16,961 nt of DNA from an uncultured Flavobacterium sp. (GCF_946481155.1 NZ_CAMLMK010000062.1:1-16961); one strand, 5' to 3'. Positions 1 through 7,961 are shown, counted from the stretch's first letter. The notes: generated from the letters alone by a model not told the origin. A program made the numbers and translations.

Positions 1-936
1 TCTTTTTATCAGCCAACGCCAAATAAATTCAAAATTATTTGCGAAGAGAAAGCGTTTCCAAGCGATCAGTATATGCTTCAGAGTCAGGTCAAATTTCACG
101 GATTTGATCCAAAAGATGCTATTGTTGAAGTAAAGCGTCGTAAAGGCGAGCATAATATTCGTCTGGAAGATATTCTTGCAACCATTGATGAAGTTGGTGA
201 GGAACTGGCTTTAGTATTAATGGGTGGCGTAAACTATTACACCGGCCAGGTTTTCGATATGAAAGCCATTACTGAAGCAGGCCATAAATATGGCGCCTAT
301 GTTGGTTTCGATCTTGCCCACGCAGCAGGAAATATTAAGTTAAACCTTCATGAATGGGAAGTTGATTTTGCCGCTTGGTGCAGTTATAAATATATGAATT
401 CCGGACCGGGAAACCTGGCGGGAATATTTGTTCATGAAATACATCATACCGATCCCGATTTACCTCGTTTTGCAGGATGGTGGGGTCATAACAAAGAGCG
501 CCGCTTTAAAATGGAGCCGCAGTTTGATCCGGTAGAAGGGGCTGAAGGATGGCAGGTGAGTAATTTGCCGGTAATTGCAATGGCGCCTTATCTTGCTTCA
601 GTGGAAATGTTCGCCGAAGTGGGTATGGATAAATTAATTGCCAAACGAAACCTGATGACGGCCTATTTAGAATTTATCCTTCACGAAATCGATAAAGAAA
701 TCCCCGGAACAGAGTTTGAGGTAATCACACCGGCCAACCAGGAAGAGCGCGCTTGTCAGTTATCTGTGTTCCTTCACGGACAAGGGAGAACATTATTCGA
801 TTACTTAATGAAAAATGGTGTAATCACCGATTGGAGAGAGCCAAATGTGATCCGTCTTGCTCCGGTGCCGTTCTATTCTTCGTTTGAAGATATGTACGAA
901 TTCGGACAGATTTTGAAAAGAGGTATCGTCAAATAA
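1..936 (+). CDS. kynU: Kynureninase, 5'-truncated by window edge
   Basis: PLP-dependent hydrolase that cleaves L-kynurenine (or 3-hydroxykynurenine) to anthranilate (or 3-hydroxyanthranilate) and alanine, in the cytoplasm. The frame is open from base 1. The first in-frame ATG at 73 is internal, because the 24 codons before it read as protein (SFYQPTPNKFKII...). About 311 residues are present, against 410-465 for full-length family members, so about 110 N-terminal residues lie outside. Visible hallmarks are the PLP-pyridine aspartate region VGFDLAHAAGN, the Schiff-base lysine in CSYKYMNSGPGN (lysine codon at 388-390), and the FAGWWGHN segment. The C-terminus ends normally. The kmo gene 3.5 kb downstream encodes the enzyme of the adjacent pathway step. 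The frame is intact. Identification is very secure for the visible part. Confidence 0.95.
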   Translation, partial: SFYQPTPNKFKIICEEKAFPSDQYMLQSQVKFHGFDPKDAIVEVKRRKGEHNIRLEDILATIDEVGEELALVLMGGVNYYTGQVFDMKAITEAGHKYGAYVGFDLAHAAGNIKLNLHEWEVDFAAWCSYKYMNSGPGNLAGIFVHEIHHTDPDLPRFAGWWGHNKERRFKMEPQFDPVEGAEGWQVSNLPVIAMAPYLASVEMFAEVGMDKLIAKRNLMTAYLEFILHEIDKEIPGTEFEVITPANQEERACQLSVFLHGQGRTLFDYLMKNGVITDWREPNVIRLAPVPFYSSFEDMYEFGQILKRGIVK

Positions 937-1024
937 TTTAATTGGTTGTTTTTTAAGGTAGTATGTAAAACATAAACATTTTTTTGTTTTATTTGTAACA
1001 ACTTAACCTAAAAACAACTAAAAA

Positions 1025-3106
1025 ATGAACAAAAAAGTACTTTTTGCTGCTGTTTTATTATTTGGATTTTCCTTCCTTTCGAACGCCCAAACGTCGGATA
1101 AGGAAAAAACAGCTAGAGAATGGATCAAAGCTAATGCTAAAGAATTAAACCTTCAATCGGACAGCAGTTTAAACCTGCGTTTTGTCCGCAAGAGTTTGTC
1201 CGGGGAAACATTGCGTTTTCAGCAGATGGTAAATGGCGTACCGGTGTTTGATACCGAAATCGTTATTCACTTTTCACCTGACGGACAGATAACGCATACC
1301 GACTTAAACATCGATAAAAGCGTTAGTATAATTAATACCACTCCTCAAATTTCTAAAGAAAGTGCGATTGCACTGGCCGATGAAGCCATCGAAGTATCTG
1401 GAATGGTTACTTTTCAGGAGAATAAATTATTCGTATACAACAAAACCGGAGTTACAAAATTAGTTTACAGAGTTGTAACGAGTTTTGAAAGCAAGCCGGG
1501 AAGTTGGGAAGTCATTGTTGATGCTAACAACGGAAGTATTATCAGTATTAAGGATATAGCTATATATTGTGGTAACGACTGTTCTGTTTCCCATAACCAT
1601 AAGGTTGCTTCATCCGAAAAGAAAACATCAAAATATTTTATTGAGGAAACTGCCGCGCCATTAGCTTATGTTTCCGGTACCGGAATGGTGTATAGCTCAG
1701 ACCCGCTTTCTGTGGCGCATGTTGCTTATGCTGGAAATTATGTAGATAATAATGATGCGACAAATGCTTCTTTGGATGCAGCCCGTTCCTCAATAGTGCT
1801 GCCGGAAATCGATTTGACTGCCGGAGTTTACAAATTGAAAAGTTCCTATGTGGAAATTAAAAATTTAGAGAATCCGAATAAAGGATTATTTACGCAGGCG
1901 ACCAGCGCTTTCAATTTTACCAGATTTGATGATGGTTTTGAAGCTACCAATGTTTTTTATCATACAGACAGAAGCTTGCGATACATTAATGAAACACTAG
2001 GTATTGTATGCAGACCTTTAACAAATTCAGGGGTTTTATGGTTTGATCCATCAGGTGAAAACGGCGCAGACAACTCACATTACAGTAACGGAACTCTGGT
2101 CTTCGGAGAAGGATGTGTAGATGACGGGGAAGACGGAGACGTAATCTGGCATGAATTAGGCCACGGTTTACACGACTGGATTACAGGAGGTTCTTTATCA
2201 CAGGTAAACGGATTAAGCGAGGGAAGCGGAGACTATTGGGCGCAATCGCACAGTAGAGCTTTAGGTCAATGGACTTCTGCGGATGCAGCATTCCAATATG
2301 TATTCAGCTGGGACGGTCATAATGCATGCTGGGGCGGAAGGACTACGGCTTATGCTGCTCTATATCCTGGAGGCTTAGGTGGTCAGATACATACAGATGG
2401 TCAGATATGGGCAACCTCGCTGATGAAGATCTGGGACGTAATCGGACGTGAAAAAACCGACAAGGCATTCCTGGAAGGTTTATCAATGACCAATAGTTCG
2501 ACAAACCAGCAAAATGCTGCAATTGCTGTAAGACAGGCGGCTATTGATATGAACTACAGCTGCGCGGATGTCAAAGTCTTTACCGATAAATTTACCGCAA
2601 CAGGTTATGTGATGCCGGCAATTCCACTGAGAATCAACTGTCCTGGTACACAAACTGTAACTGCTGACGGCGCAGGAAATTATACCATTCCAAGTTTTTC
2701 AAGTTTAGCTAATGCAATCAATTCAAACTGTGATGCTGTTGTTACGCAAAGTCCTGCCATTGGAAGCGTTGTTGGGGTAGGAACTCATACAATTACGATG
2801 ACGGCAACAAGCGGAACATCTGTAAACTGTAATTTCAGTTTAGTAGTACAGCCGAACTTAGGAGTTGGCGATGTAGTAAAAAACACTTTCGTGATCTATC
2901 CTAATCCTGCGTCAACTACTATTACCATTAAAGGAGATTTTGATGAAAGTCAGGAGATCGAAGTATACAATATGTTAGGGCAAAAAGTGATGGACAGAGC
3001 TTTAATCGCCAATGAAACCACTTTAGATATTTCAAAACTTTCTAATGGAGTGTATACAATTTATTTTGAGAAAACGAAATCATCTTACAAATTCGTAAAA
3101 CAATAA
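1025..3106 (+). CDS. Secreted gluzincin metallopeptidase (M36/M4-like) with T9SS C-terminal sorting domain
   Basis: A 693-residue extracellular zinc protease precursor. Domains in order: a Sec signal peptide (residues 1-21, ending SNAQ); an FTP/PepSY-like inhibitory propeptide (about 45-178, with QMVNGVPVFDTEIVIHF typical of FTP); a catalytic domain (about 215-530) with HELGH at 376-380 and the likely third zinc ligand Glu399 in GLSEGSGDYWA; a HYR/Ig-like module (about 535-608); and a T9SS type A sorting domain (about 617-693, with YPNP near 625 and a KLSNGVYTIYF-like strand). The HExxH plus downstream EGxxD pattern is that of gluzincins. The spacing and flanks resemble fungalysin (M36) more than thermolysin, but I cannot exclude another gluzincin subfamily. 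Predicted route is Sec export, passage through the Por/T9SS outer-membrane channel, and removal of the tail. It sits between kynU and the ureohydrolase without obvious functional link and has its own terminator. The start follows an A-rich leader and gives a clean signal peptide. Confidence 0.88.
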   Translation: MNKKVLFAAVLLFGFSFLSNAQTSDKEKTAREWIKANAKELNLQSDSSLNLRFVRKSLSGETLRFQQMVNGVPVFDTEIVIHFSPDGQITHTDLNIDKSVSIINTTPQISKESAIALADEAIEVSGMVTFQENKLFVYNKTGVTKLVYRVVTSFESKPGSWEVIVDANNGSIISIKDIAIYCGNDCSVSHNHKVASSEKKTSKYFIEETAAPLAYVSGTGMVYSSDPLSVAHVAYAGNYVDNNDATNASLDAARSSIVLPEIDLTAGVYKLKSSYVEIKNLENPNKGLFTQATSAFNFTRFDDGFEATNVFYHTDRSLRYINETLGIVCRPLTNSGVLWFDPSGENGADNSHYSNGTLVFGEGCVDDGEDGDVIWHELGHGLHDWITGGSLSQVNGLSEGSGDYWAQSHSRALGQWTSADAAFQYVFSWDGHNACWGGRTTAYAALYPGGLGGQIHTDGQIWATSLMKIWDVIGREKTDKAFLEGLSMTNSSTNQQNAAIAVRQAAIDMNYSCADVKVFTDKFTATGYVMPAIPLRINCPGTQTVTADGAGNYTIPSFSSLANAINSNCDAVVTQSPAIGSVVGVGTHTITMTATSGTSVNCNFSLVVQPNLGVGDVVKNTFVIYPNPASTTITIKGDFDESQEIEVYNMLGQKVMDRALIANETTLDISKLSNGVYTIYFEKTKSSYKFVKQ

Positions 3107-3126
3107 GAATTACCAATAAGTCATTG

Positions 3127-3156
3127 AAAAGCCGAACAAATCGTTCGGCTTTTTTT
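3127..3156 (+). terminator. Intrinsic terminator after the metallopeptidase
   Basis: A perfect 7-bp stem GCCGAAC/GTTCGGC (3131-3137 with 3143-3149) closes a 5-base loop and is followed by seven T residues. The A-run before the stem could make it work in both directions. It lies 20 bases after the metallopeptidase stop. Confidence 0.9.
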
Positions 3157-3167
3157 GTGAAATAAAG

Positions 3168-3175
3168 TATCTTTG
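3168..3175 (+). promoter_or_regulatory. Putative Bacteroidetes -7 element of the ureohydrolase gene
   Basis: TATCTTTG matches TAnnTTTG, 28 bases before the ATG and directly after the upstream terminator. No convincing -33 TTG is seen at the expected 17-23 base distance, so support rests on the -7 match and position. Confidence 0.5.
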
Positions 3176-3203
3176 CTCTTCGAAATTATGTACTGAATAA
3201 ATC

Positions 3204-4280
3204 ATGACAAAACAACAAATTATAGAAAACTTTGACCCGTCCCAGCCTGGTTTGGCAGACGCGACTGTTTTCGGATTGCCTTTTTCAGCGGAGCAGAGTG
3301 AAATTATTGTAGTTCCGGTGCCGTGGGAAGTAACGGTAAGTTACGGTGCAGGAGCATCAGAAGGCCCTGCGGCTGTAATGGACGCCTCTTTTCAGGTCGA
3401 TCTGAACCATCAGGAGTTTCCGGAATTATGGAAACTGGGAATTTATATGGACGAAGCCCCGGAGAATTGGGCAAAAAACTCCGCAAAATATAAAAGTCTT
3501 GCTCAGCCAATTATCGAGGCAATGGAAGCCGGTGAAGATGTAGCCACGTTCCCTGCTTTGCAGTCGGATTTGGATAAAATCAATAAGGCCTGTAAGGAAA
3601 TGAACGAAGAGGTGAAAAACCGCGTATTGCACTGGATGGACCAGGGGAAAAAAGTGGCACTTTTAGGAGGAGATCATAGTACGCCGCTTGGATATTATAA
3701 AGCTTTGGCGACGAAATACGAAGACTTCGGAATTCTACATTTAGATGCACACATGGACCTGCGTATTGCTTATGAAGGCTTCACATACTCGCATGCTTCA
3801 ATTATGTATAATGCCTTACAGCTACCGCAGATTTCAAAAATCGTTCAGGTGGGTATTCGCGATTTCTGCGAGCAGGAAGTGGAAGTGGCACTGAATGACC
3901 GCGTATTGGTACATACTGATAACGATTTGAAACATGAAACGTTTGAAGGCATGACCTGGACGGCACAATGCGATCATATTATTGCTTCCTTACCGGAAAA
4001 AGTTGCGATTTCCTTTGATATTGACGGAATGTACCCGTGGTATTGCCCTAACACAGGAACGCCGGTTCCGGGAGGGTTTTCGTTTGAACAAGCGGCCTAT
4101 CTATTAAGCCGTTTAGCGGAAACCAACAAAGAAATCATAGGATTTGATTTAGTGGAAGTGGCTCCCGGTGATGATGACTGGGATGGAAACGTAGGTGCCA
4201 GAATGTTGTTCCACATGTGCGGCGTCTTTGCGAAATCGCAGAAAATGAATGTCGGGCAAAGAATAAAATTCAACAGATAA
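3204..4280 (+). CDS. Ureohydrolase (arginase/agmatinase/formimidoylglutamase) family enzyme
   Basis: Binuclear manganese hydrolase fold, 358 residues, cytoplasmic (no signal peptide). All six family metal ligands are visible: His158 in LLGGDHS, Asp181/His183/Asp185 in LDAHMD, and Asp272/Asp274 in SFDID. Glu318 in FDLVEVAP fits the conserved glutamate of arginases and agmatinases. The family signature normally reads SxDxDxxDP. Here the last Asp is Tyr277 (SFDIDGMYP); it is not a metal ligand, so catalysis should be kept. The protein is longer than typical agmatinases (about 300), with extra sequence at about 85-145 before the first metal motif. The substrate cannot be assigned from sequence: agmatine, arginine, formimidoylglutamate or another guanidino or amide compound are possible. 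Its place between kynU and kmo raises the possibility of a role in tryptophan catabolism, which is inference only. It has its own promoter-like element and terminator. Confidence 0.88.
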   Translation: MTKQQIIENFDPSQPGLADATVFGLPFSAEQSEIIVVPVPWEVTVSYGAGASEGPAAVMDASFQVDLNHQEFPELWKLGIYMDEAPENWAKNSAKYKSLAQPIIEAMEAGEDVATFPALQSDLDKINKACKEMNEEVKNRVLHWMDQGKKVALLGGDHSTPLGYYKALATKYEDFGILHLDAHMDLRIAYEGFTYSHASIMYNALQLPQISKIVQVGIRDFCEQEVEVALNDRVLVHTDNDLKHETFEGMTWTAQCDHIIASLPEKVAISFDIDGMYPWYCPNTGTPVPGGFSFEQAAYLLSRLAETNKEIIGFDLVEVAPGDDDWDGNVGARMLFHMCGVFAKSQKMNVGQRIKFNR

Positions 4281-4284
4281 ACAG

Positions 4285-4314
4285 AAATCCTCCTCGCGGG
4301 GATTTTCTTTTTTT
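4285..4314 (+). terminator. Intrinsic terminator after the ureohydrolase gene
   Basis: Stem AAATCC/GGATTT (4285-4290 with 4300-4305), extended inward by a wobble and a C-G pair, followed by a T-rich run to 4314 with one C. It begins five bases after the stop codon. Confidence 0.75.
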
Positions 4315-4362
4315 GGAAATTACTTTTCTGACATTTATCAGTTTCAGTAAATAAATATTGAG

Positions 4363-4370
4363 TAAATTTA
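4363..4370 (+). promoter_or_regulatory. Possible -7 element of kmo
   Basis: TAAATTTA differs from TAnnTTTG only in the last base and lies 22 bases before the kmo ATG, downstream of a terminator, where a promoter is needed. No clear -33 element is seen, so the call is weak. Confidence 0.3.
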
Positions 4371-4392
4371 CGCTCTATTCAAGAATAATTAG

Positions 4393-5736
4393 ATGCAGAC
4401 TCCCCAAAAAATAGCTGTAGTCGGTTCCGGATTAGTTGGGACACTATTAGCAATTTACCTCAAAAAAGCAGGCCACACCGTTCATGTTTACGACAGAAGT
4501 CCAGATATCAGAAATGTAGCGTTCTCCGGTCGTTCCATTAATCTGGTGATGTCCGACCGGGGCTGGAGAACCTTACAGGAGATCGGACTTGAGCAGGAAA
4601 TAAAAGCCATAGGAATTCCGGTAGATAAACGCGCCATCCATATGCTGGACAAGGAACTGAGCTATCAGTATTACGGGAAAGACGGCGAAGCTATTTTTTC
4701 GTTATCACGGGGATTGCTGAACCGTAAAATGGTGGATCTAGCCGAAAAGGCGGGTGTCGAATTCTTCTTCAATAAAAAAGTATGGGACGTTACTTTGGCA
4801 ACTGCCACTTTACACGAAGGGGAAACGGAAAGAGGCGAGTGGGAAGAACTGGATTACGATATCGTTTTTGGTGCCGATGGTGCTTTCTCCAGAGTCAGAC
4901 ATCGTATGCAACGCCAGAGCATGTTCAATTACTCCCAGGATTTTATCCGTGTTGGCTATAAAGAATTACACATTCCTGCCAATGAAGACGGAACACATAA
5001 GATAGACAAAAATTCGCTGCATATCTGGCCACGAGGCGAATTTATGCTGATGGGACTGGCCAATCCGGACGGAAGTTTTACCTGCACGCTTTTCATGCCA
5101 CATGAAGGCGAGAATTCCTTTGAAAACCTGAAAGACAAAGAAACCTTAGTGGCATTTTTTGCCAAACATTTCCCTGATACTAAAGAGGTTATTCCTGATT
5201 TAGTGGAAGATTTCTTCAAAAACCCTACAAGTTATCTGGTGACCATGAAGTGCTATCCGTGGACCTATCAGGATAAAGTCGCTTTGATTGGTGATGCTGC
5301 CCATGCGATTGTTCCTTTCTATGGGCACGGAATGAACGCCGGATTTGAGGATATTACCATACTGAATCAATTAATGGAAAAGTACGGCGATGATTGGGTA
5401 ACCATATTTAAAGAATATCAGGAGTCACGCAAACCGAATGCCGATGCTATCGCGGAACTTTCCTATCGCAACTTTATGGAAATGAGCACAAAAACAGCTG
5501 ATGCAAATTTCCACCTTCAGAAGAAAATCGAAAAATGGTTTTCCGATAAGCATCCCGACAAATGGATTCCGCTTTACAGCCGCGTGACCTTCAGTCATCA
5601 GCCCTATTCAGAAGCTCTGGCGGAAGGTGACAAGCAGAACAAAATCATGGAGGAAATCCTGAGCATGGAAAATATTGAACAGCGTTGGGATACCGAACCT
5701 GTTGAGCAGAAAATATTAGAGCTATTAAAAAAATAA
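4393..5736 (+). CDS. kmo: Kynurenine 3-monooxygenase
   Basis: FAD-dependent aromatic hydroxylase converting L-kynurenine to 3-hydroxykynurenine with NADPH and O2. The 447-residue length is normal for the family. The N-terminal Rossmann motif GSGLVG is at 11-16, followed by an acidic strand end (VYDRSP). GRSINLVMSDRG at 46-57 is characteristic of KMO. The DG motif ADGAFSRVR is at 161-169, and the second FAD motif GDAAHAIVPFYGHGMNAGFED at about 300-320. The C-terminal region (about 370-447) is soluble and carries no obvious membrane anchor, as expected for bacterial forms. With kynU upstream it supplies two steps toward 3-hydroxyanthranilate. Tryptophan dioxygenase, a formamidase and 3-hydroxyanthranilate dioxygenase are not recognised in the window. 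The start follows an A-rich leader and leaves three residues before the first FAD-binding strand region, so a downstream start is unlikely. Confidence 0.95.
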   Translation: MQTPQKIAVVGSGLVGTLLAIYLKKAGHTVHVYDRSPDIRNVAFSGRSINLVMSDRGWRTLQEIGLEQEIKAIGIPVDKRAIHMLDKELSYQYYGKDGEAIFSLSRGLLNRKMVDLAEKAGVEFFFNKKVWDVTLATATLHEGETERGEWEELDYDIVFGADGAFSRVRHRMQRQSMFNYSQDFIRVGYKELHIPANEDGTHKIDKNSLHIWPRGEFMLMGLANPDGSFTCTLFMPHEGENSFENLKDKETLVAFFAKHFPDTKEVIPDLVEDFFKNPTSYLVTMKCYPWTYQDKVALIGDAAHAIVPFYGHGMNAGFEDITILNQLMEKYGDDWVTIFKEYQESRKPNADAIAELSYRNFMEMSTKTADANFHLQKKIEKWFSDKHPDKWIPLYSRVTFSHQPYSEALAEGDKQNKIMEEILSMENIEQRWDTEPVEQKILELLKK

Positions 5737-5758
5737 AAGAGGGTTAGCCCTCTTTTTT
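5735..5758. terminator. Bidirectional terminator between convergent kmo and cupin genes
   Basis: AAAAGAGGG (5735-5743) pairs with CCCTCTTTT after a short TTAG loop. A T-run follows on the + strand and, through the A-run, on the - strand too. It overlaps the last bases of both genes' stop codons, so one hairpin can end both transcripts. Confidence 0.85.
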
Positions 5759-6119
5759 ATTCTTCACGATGGACCAAATCCAAACTGAAAGCCGGCGTAC
5801 AGATAGCAATGTATTCGCAAGGCTCCTCAAAAGGGTTGGAATATTGTACCCGTGTATTTTTTTCAATTTTGATGGACTGTCCTGCTTCTAAAATGACATT
5901 TTCATTGTCGATGATGAACAGCTTTCTTCCTTTAATGATATAGGTATATTCATCAAATTCAGGCGTTTGGAACGGTTCGCTCCATCCCGGAGGCGCTATC
6001 ATGTGAGCAATGGAAACTCCGGAATTACCCGTCGTGGCCAATCCGTGATGTTCTTCAATGATTTTACCGTCCGTAGTGGGTACGACAAAAGGTGTTTTTT
6101 GGATGAAATATTTTTTCAT
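5757..6119 (-). CDS. Small single-domain cupin protein
   Basis: A 120-residue predicted beta-barrel cupin, cytoplasmic, function unknown. The fold is suggested by the alternating strand/turn pattern and by a motif-1-like stretch (about 45-64, ending DEYTYIIKG) and a motif-2-like stretch (about 79-95, starting EAGQSIKI). The usual motif-1 histidines (HxH) are absent: the region holds Glu48, Gln51, Glu54 and Glu57 instead. The motif-2 histidine appears replaced by Gln92. This resembles EutQ-like or other non-canonical cupins rather than a classical iron dioxygenase. At 120 residues it is too short and too poor in histidine to be 3-hydroxyanthranilate 3,4-dioxygenase, despite the kmo neighbour. 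It is the last gene of a minus-strand run, 48 bases downstream of the lipoprotein gene, and ends in a terminator shared with kmo. Confidence 0.75.
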   Translation of the reverse strand: MKKYFIQKTPFVVPTTDGKIIEEHHGLATTGNSGVSIAHMIAPPGWSEPFQTPEFDEYTYIIKGRKLFIIDNENVILEAGQSIKIEKNTRVQYSNPFEEPCEYIAICTPAFSLDLVHREE

Positions 6120-6167
6120 ATTGTAATTGTTTGTCGTGATGTCATTGCTGGATATGAAGTATGCTAA

Positions 6168-6620
6168 TTAATCCCAAACGTATTTCCAGCTTCCGTCGCT
6201 TTGTTTTTTCCAGACAGTGTGAAATACGCCTTTTGAGGTTTTGGTATTTCCGCTTGTGTCTTTCGTTGACCAGATGTATTTCCCGTAAGTATAAGCCATA
6301 TCGCCTTTTTCCGAGACTTCAATAAAATCGGGAGTCCACGTCACAGAAGCATTTTTATATCGCGGATTGGAATAATAGTTTCGGATGTTTTCCTTTCCGA
6401 TGATCAGTGTGTCGCGTTCCCGTTTTATGACCGCATTTTCAGCAGCAAAATGATAAAAACCCTCCGCGATTCCTTTCTCGGCCACCATTTTTTCGAAGTC
6501 TTTTTCCGCTTGGGCGATGGCTGTTTTATTATCCGTTTTCGGTTCTGAGACTGAATTTGACTTACAGCTGAGAAACAGCAAAATTGCTGCTACCGCCGAA
6601 AAAATTTTTACTGTTTTCAT
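6168..6620 (-). CDS. DUF4440/SnoaL-like lipoprotein
   Basis: About 150 residues, predicted lipoprotein. I chose the start at 6620 rather than the in-frame ATG at 6647. It gives a compact lipoprotein signal (MKTVKIF, hydrophobic core, LFLSC with Cys19 as the lipidation site), whereas the upstream start would add nine polar residues before it. The mature part has the pattern of NTF2-like DUF4440 proteins: an N-terminal helix with AIAQAEKDFEKMVAEKG, a GKENIRNYY segment, then strands with VTWTPDFIEVSEKGDMAYTYG and a final HTVWKKQSDGSWKYVWD. No catalytic role can be given. Proteins of this type occur as periplasmic or outer-membrane-attached small-molecule-binding or unknown proteins. It lies 28 bases downstream of the SGNH/PKD gene and may be cotranscribed with it. 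Confidence 0.78.
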   Translation of the reverse strand: MKTVKIFSAVAAILLFLSCKSNSVSEPKTDNKTAIAQAEKDFEKMVAEKGIAEGFYHFAAENAVIKRERDTLIIGKENIRNYYSNPRYKNASVTWTPDFIEVSEKGDMAYTYGKYIWSTKDTSGNTKTSKGVFHTVWKKQSDGSWKYVWD

Positions 6621-6648
6621 ATCGTTTCTTAAATTATAAAACCTCAAA

Positions 6649-7890
6649 CTATTCTTTTACCAATTTTACAAAATGGTCTTTCGTATCCGTTTTTATCATT
6701 AAAAAATAGACTCCGCTTGAAAGATAAGAAACATCAATGCTTTTGTCTGTAACGTTATTTTCTGATTTTACCTTTTGGAACAACGAATCGTAAATATCAA
6801 TTTTATCAATCGGGTTTTTGGAATTCAGATTTAGCTGGTTTGCTACAGGATTTGGATAAATCGTTATGTCCTCATTGGTAACAGTCCACTCGCCATTTGA
6901 CAAAGTGTTTAGAAGAATGACTTTTTCATTGGAAATACCACATTTGCTTACAGTTAGCGTAACATTGTAGTTCCCGTTCATGGCATAAGTGTGCGTTGGG
7001 TTTTGCTCTGTAGACGTTGTTCCGTCTCCAAAATCCCATAGATAACTTACTGCGTTAGTAGAACTGTTCTGAAATTGATAGGTTAATCCGTTTGTTTGAT
7101 TGATGGTGAAGTTGGCACTTGGGTCATAATTTCCAACATACCATTGCGGTAAATTGTTATAGACAACAGACTTTACCGTGTTTTTTATTAAGGTTGCATC
7201 ATTTATCGACAGAGAGGCGTTATAGGTGATTAAAGTCGGGTCCAATCGGTATAAAACGGTGTAAAAAGCACATGCCGCGGCATAAGAACCTAATAAAGAG
7301 GGATGACTCTGGTCGCCGGAATATAAATTCAACTCAGGGTTGGTTGTCCGGAGACTGCGCCAAACGGCACCTGCGGGCGAAACGATAGCCTGATTGCTGT
7401 TGGCCATTGTCATATAACGTTCACGTAACAAATTGTCCATTCCCTGATAAGTACAGACATCAGGGTTTTCAGCGCAGTTCTCGGTATCGCCGTTTTCCCT
7501 TCCCCAGGTCATGTAAAAAACAGTTTCGGCACAGGGGTTGTATTGTAGGATTGTTGAGTTTAAGGACTGTGCGTAAGGATATACCATGGTTTGCACATCG
7601 CTAATTGGGAAGGATGGGAGTTGGCTTTGCTCCTGCAACACCACAAAATCCCAAATTCCCTGCTGTATTTTATTTAAGGTAGTCGCATTGTTGCTATGTA
7701 ACTGTAAAGTGTATCCGCCTATGGTATTGCTGTCATAGGTCAGCGTGTTTCCGGTAGATTGTGCCATTGAGGCTACTAAAAAGGGAAGGTCATTAACATA
7801 GGTATAGCTGTTGCCTATAAAAAGAGCTTTCTTGGTTTGTTGTGCAAAAGCACATTGAAAAATCAATAATAGGAGAGTAATTATTCTCAT
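6649..7890 (-). CDS. Secreted SGNH-hydrolase-like protein (DUF4886 type) with PKD domain and T9SS sorting domain
   Basis: A 413-residue exported protein. A signal peptide spans about 1-17 (hydrophobic core, then AFAQ). An SGNH/GDSL-like domain spans about 20-245, with the nucleophile Ser28 in LFIGNSYT, GGYTL near 58-62 (block II-like Gly), and Asp193/His196 in SGDQSHPS (block V DxxH). A PKD domain follows at about 258-325 (SYLWDFGDGTTSTEQNPTHTY). The T9SS type A tail runs from about 340 to 413 (IYPNPVANQL, then YLSSGVYFLMI). The domain set suggests an esterase or carbohydrate deacetylase acting on extracellular material, exported by Sec then the Por system. The substrate is unknown. It lies 57 bases downstream of the DUF486 gene. 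The intergenic DNA is very AT-rich, but no clear TAnnTTTG is seen on this strand. Confidence 0.85.
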   Translation of the reverse strand: MRIITLLLLIFQCAFAQQTKKALFIGNSYTYVNDLPFLVASMAQSTGNTLTYDSNTIGGYTLQLHSNNATTLNKIQQGIWDFVVLQEQSQLPSFPISDVQTMVYPYAQSLNSTILQYNPCAETVFYMTWGRENGDTENCAENPDVCTYQGMDNLLRERYMTMANSNQAIVSPAGAVWRSLRTTNPELNLYSGDQSHPSLLGSYAAACAFYTVLYRLDPTLITYNASLSINDATLIKNTVKSVVYNNLPQWYVGNYDPSANFTINQTNGLTYQFQNSSTNAVSYLWDFGDGTTSTEQNPTHTYAMNGNYNVTLTVSKCGISNEKVILLNTLSNGEWTVTNEDITIYPNPVANQLNLNSKNPIDKIDIYDSLFQKVKSENNVTDKSIDVSYLSSGVYFLMIKTDTKDHFVKLVKE

Positions 7891-7901
7891 AAATTTATCA
7901 G

Positions 7902-7961
7902 TTTATTTCTTAAAAAAGAAAAAATGCATTGCGGTAAACTTATAAATTTATTTCTTAAAAA
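7902..7961. repeat. Pair of 15-bp direct repeats between two minus-strand genes
   Basis: TTTATTTCTTAAAAA occurs at 7902-7916 and again at 7947-7961. The second copy includes the stop codon of the DUF486 gene, and the first lies just upstream of the SGNH gene start. The unit is AT-rich, so chance is possible. It may mark a small local duplication of the gene end. Confidence 0.4.

Noticed and set aside
937..1024. Possible terminator or promoter between kynU and the metallopeptidase
   Set aside because: The stretch is AT-rich with T-runs, but I found neither a convincing stem nor an exact TAnnTTTG.
5757..6119. The cupin as 3-hydroxyanthranilate 3,4-dioxygenase, suggested by the adjacent kmo
   Set aside because: It is too short (120 residues), lacks the HxH...E...H iron site, and lies on the opposite strand.
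6621..6647. Nine-codon N-terminal extension of the lipoprotein gene from the upstream ATG
   Set aside because: It would place polar residues before a compact lipoprotein signal peptide; the downstream ATG gives a normal signal.
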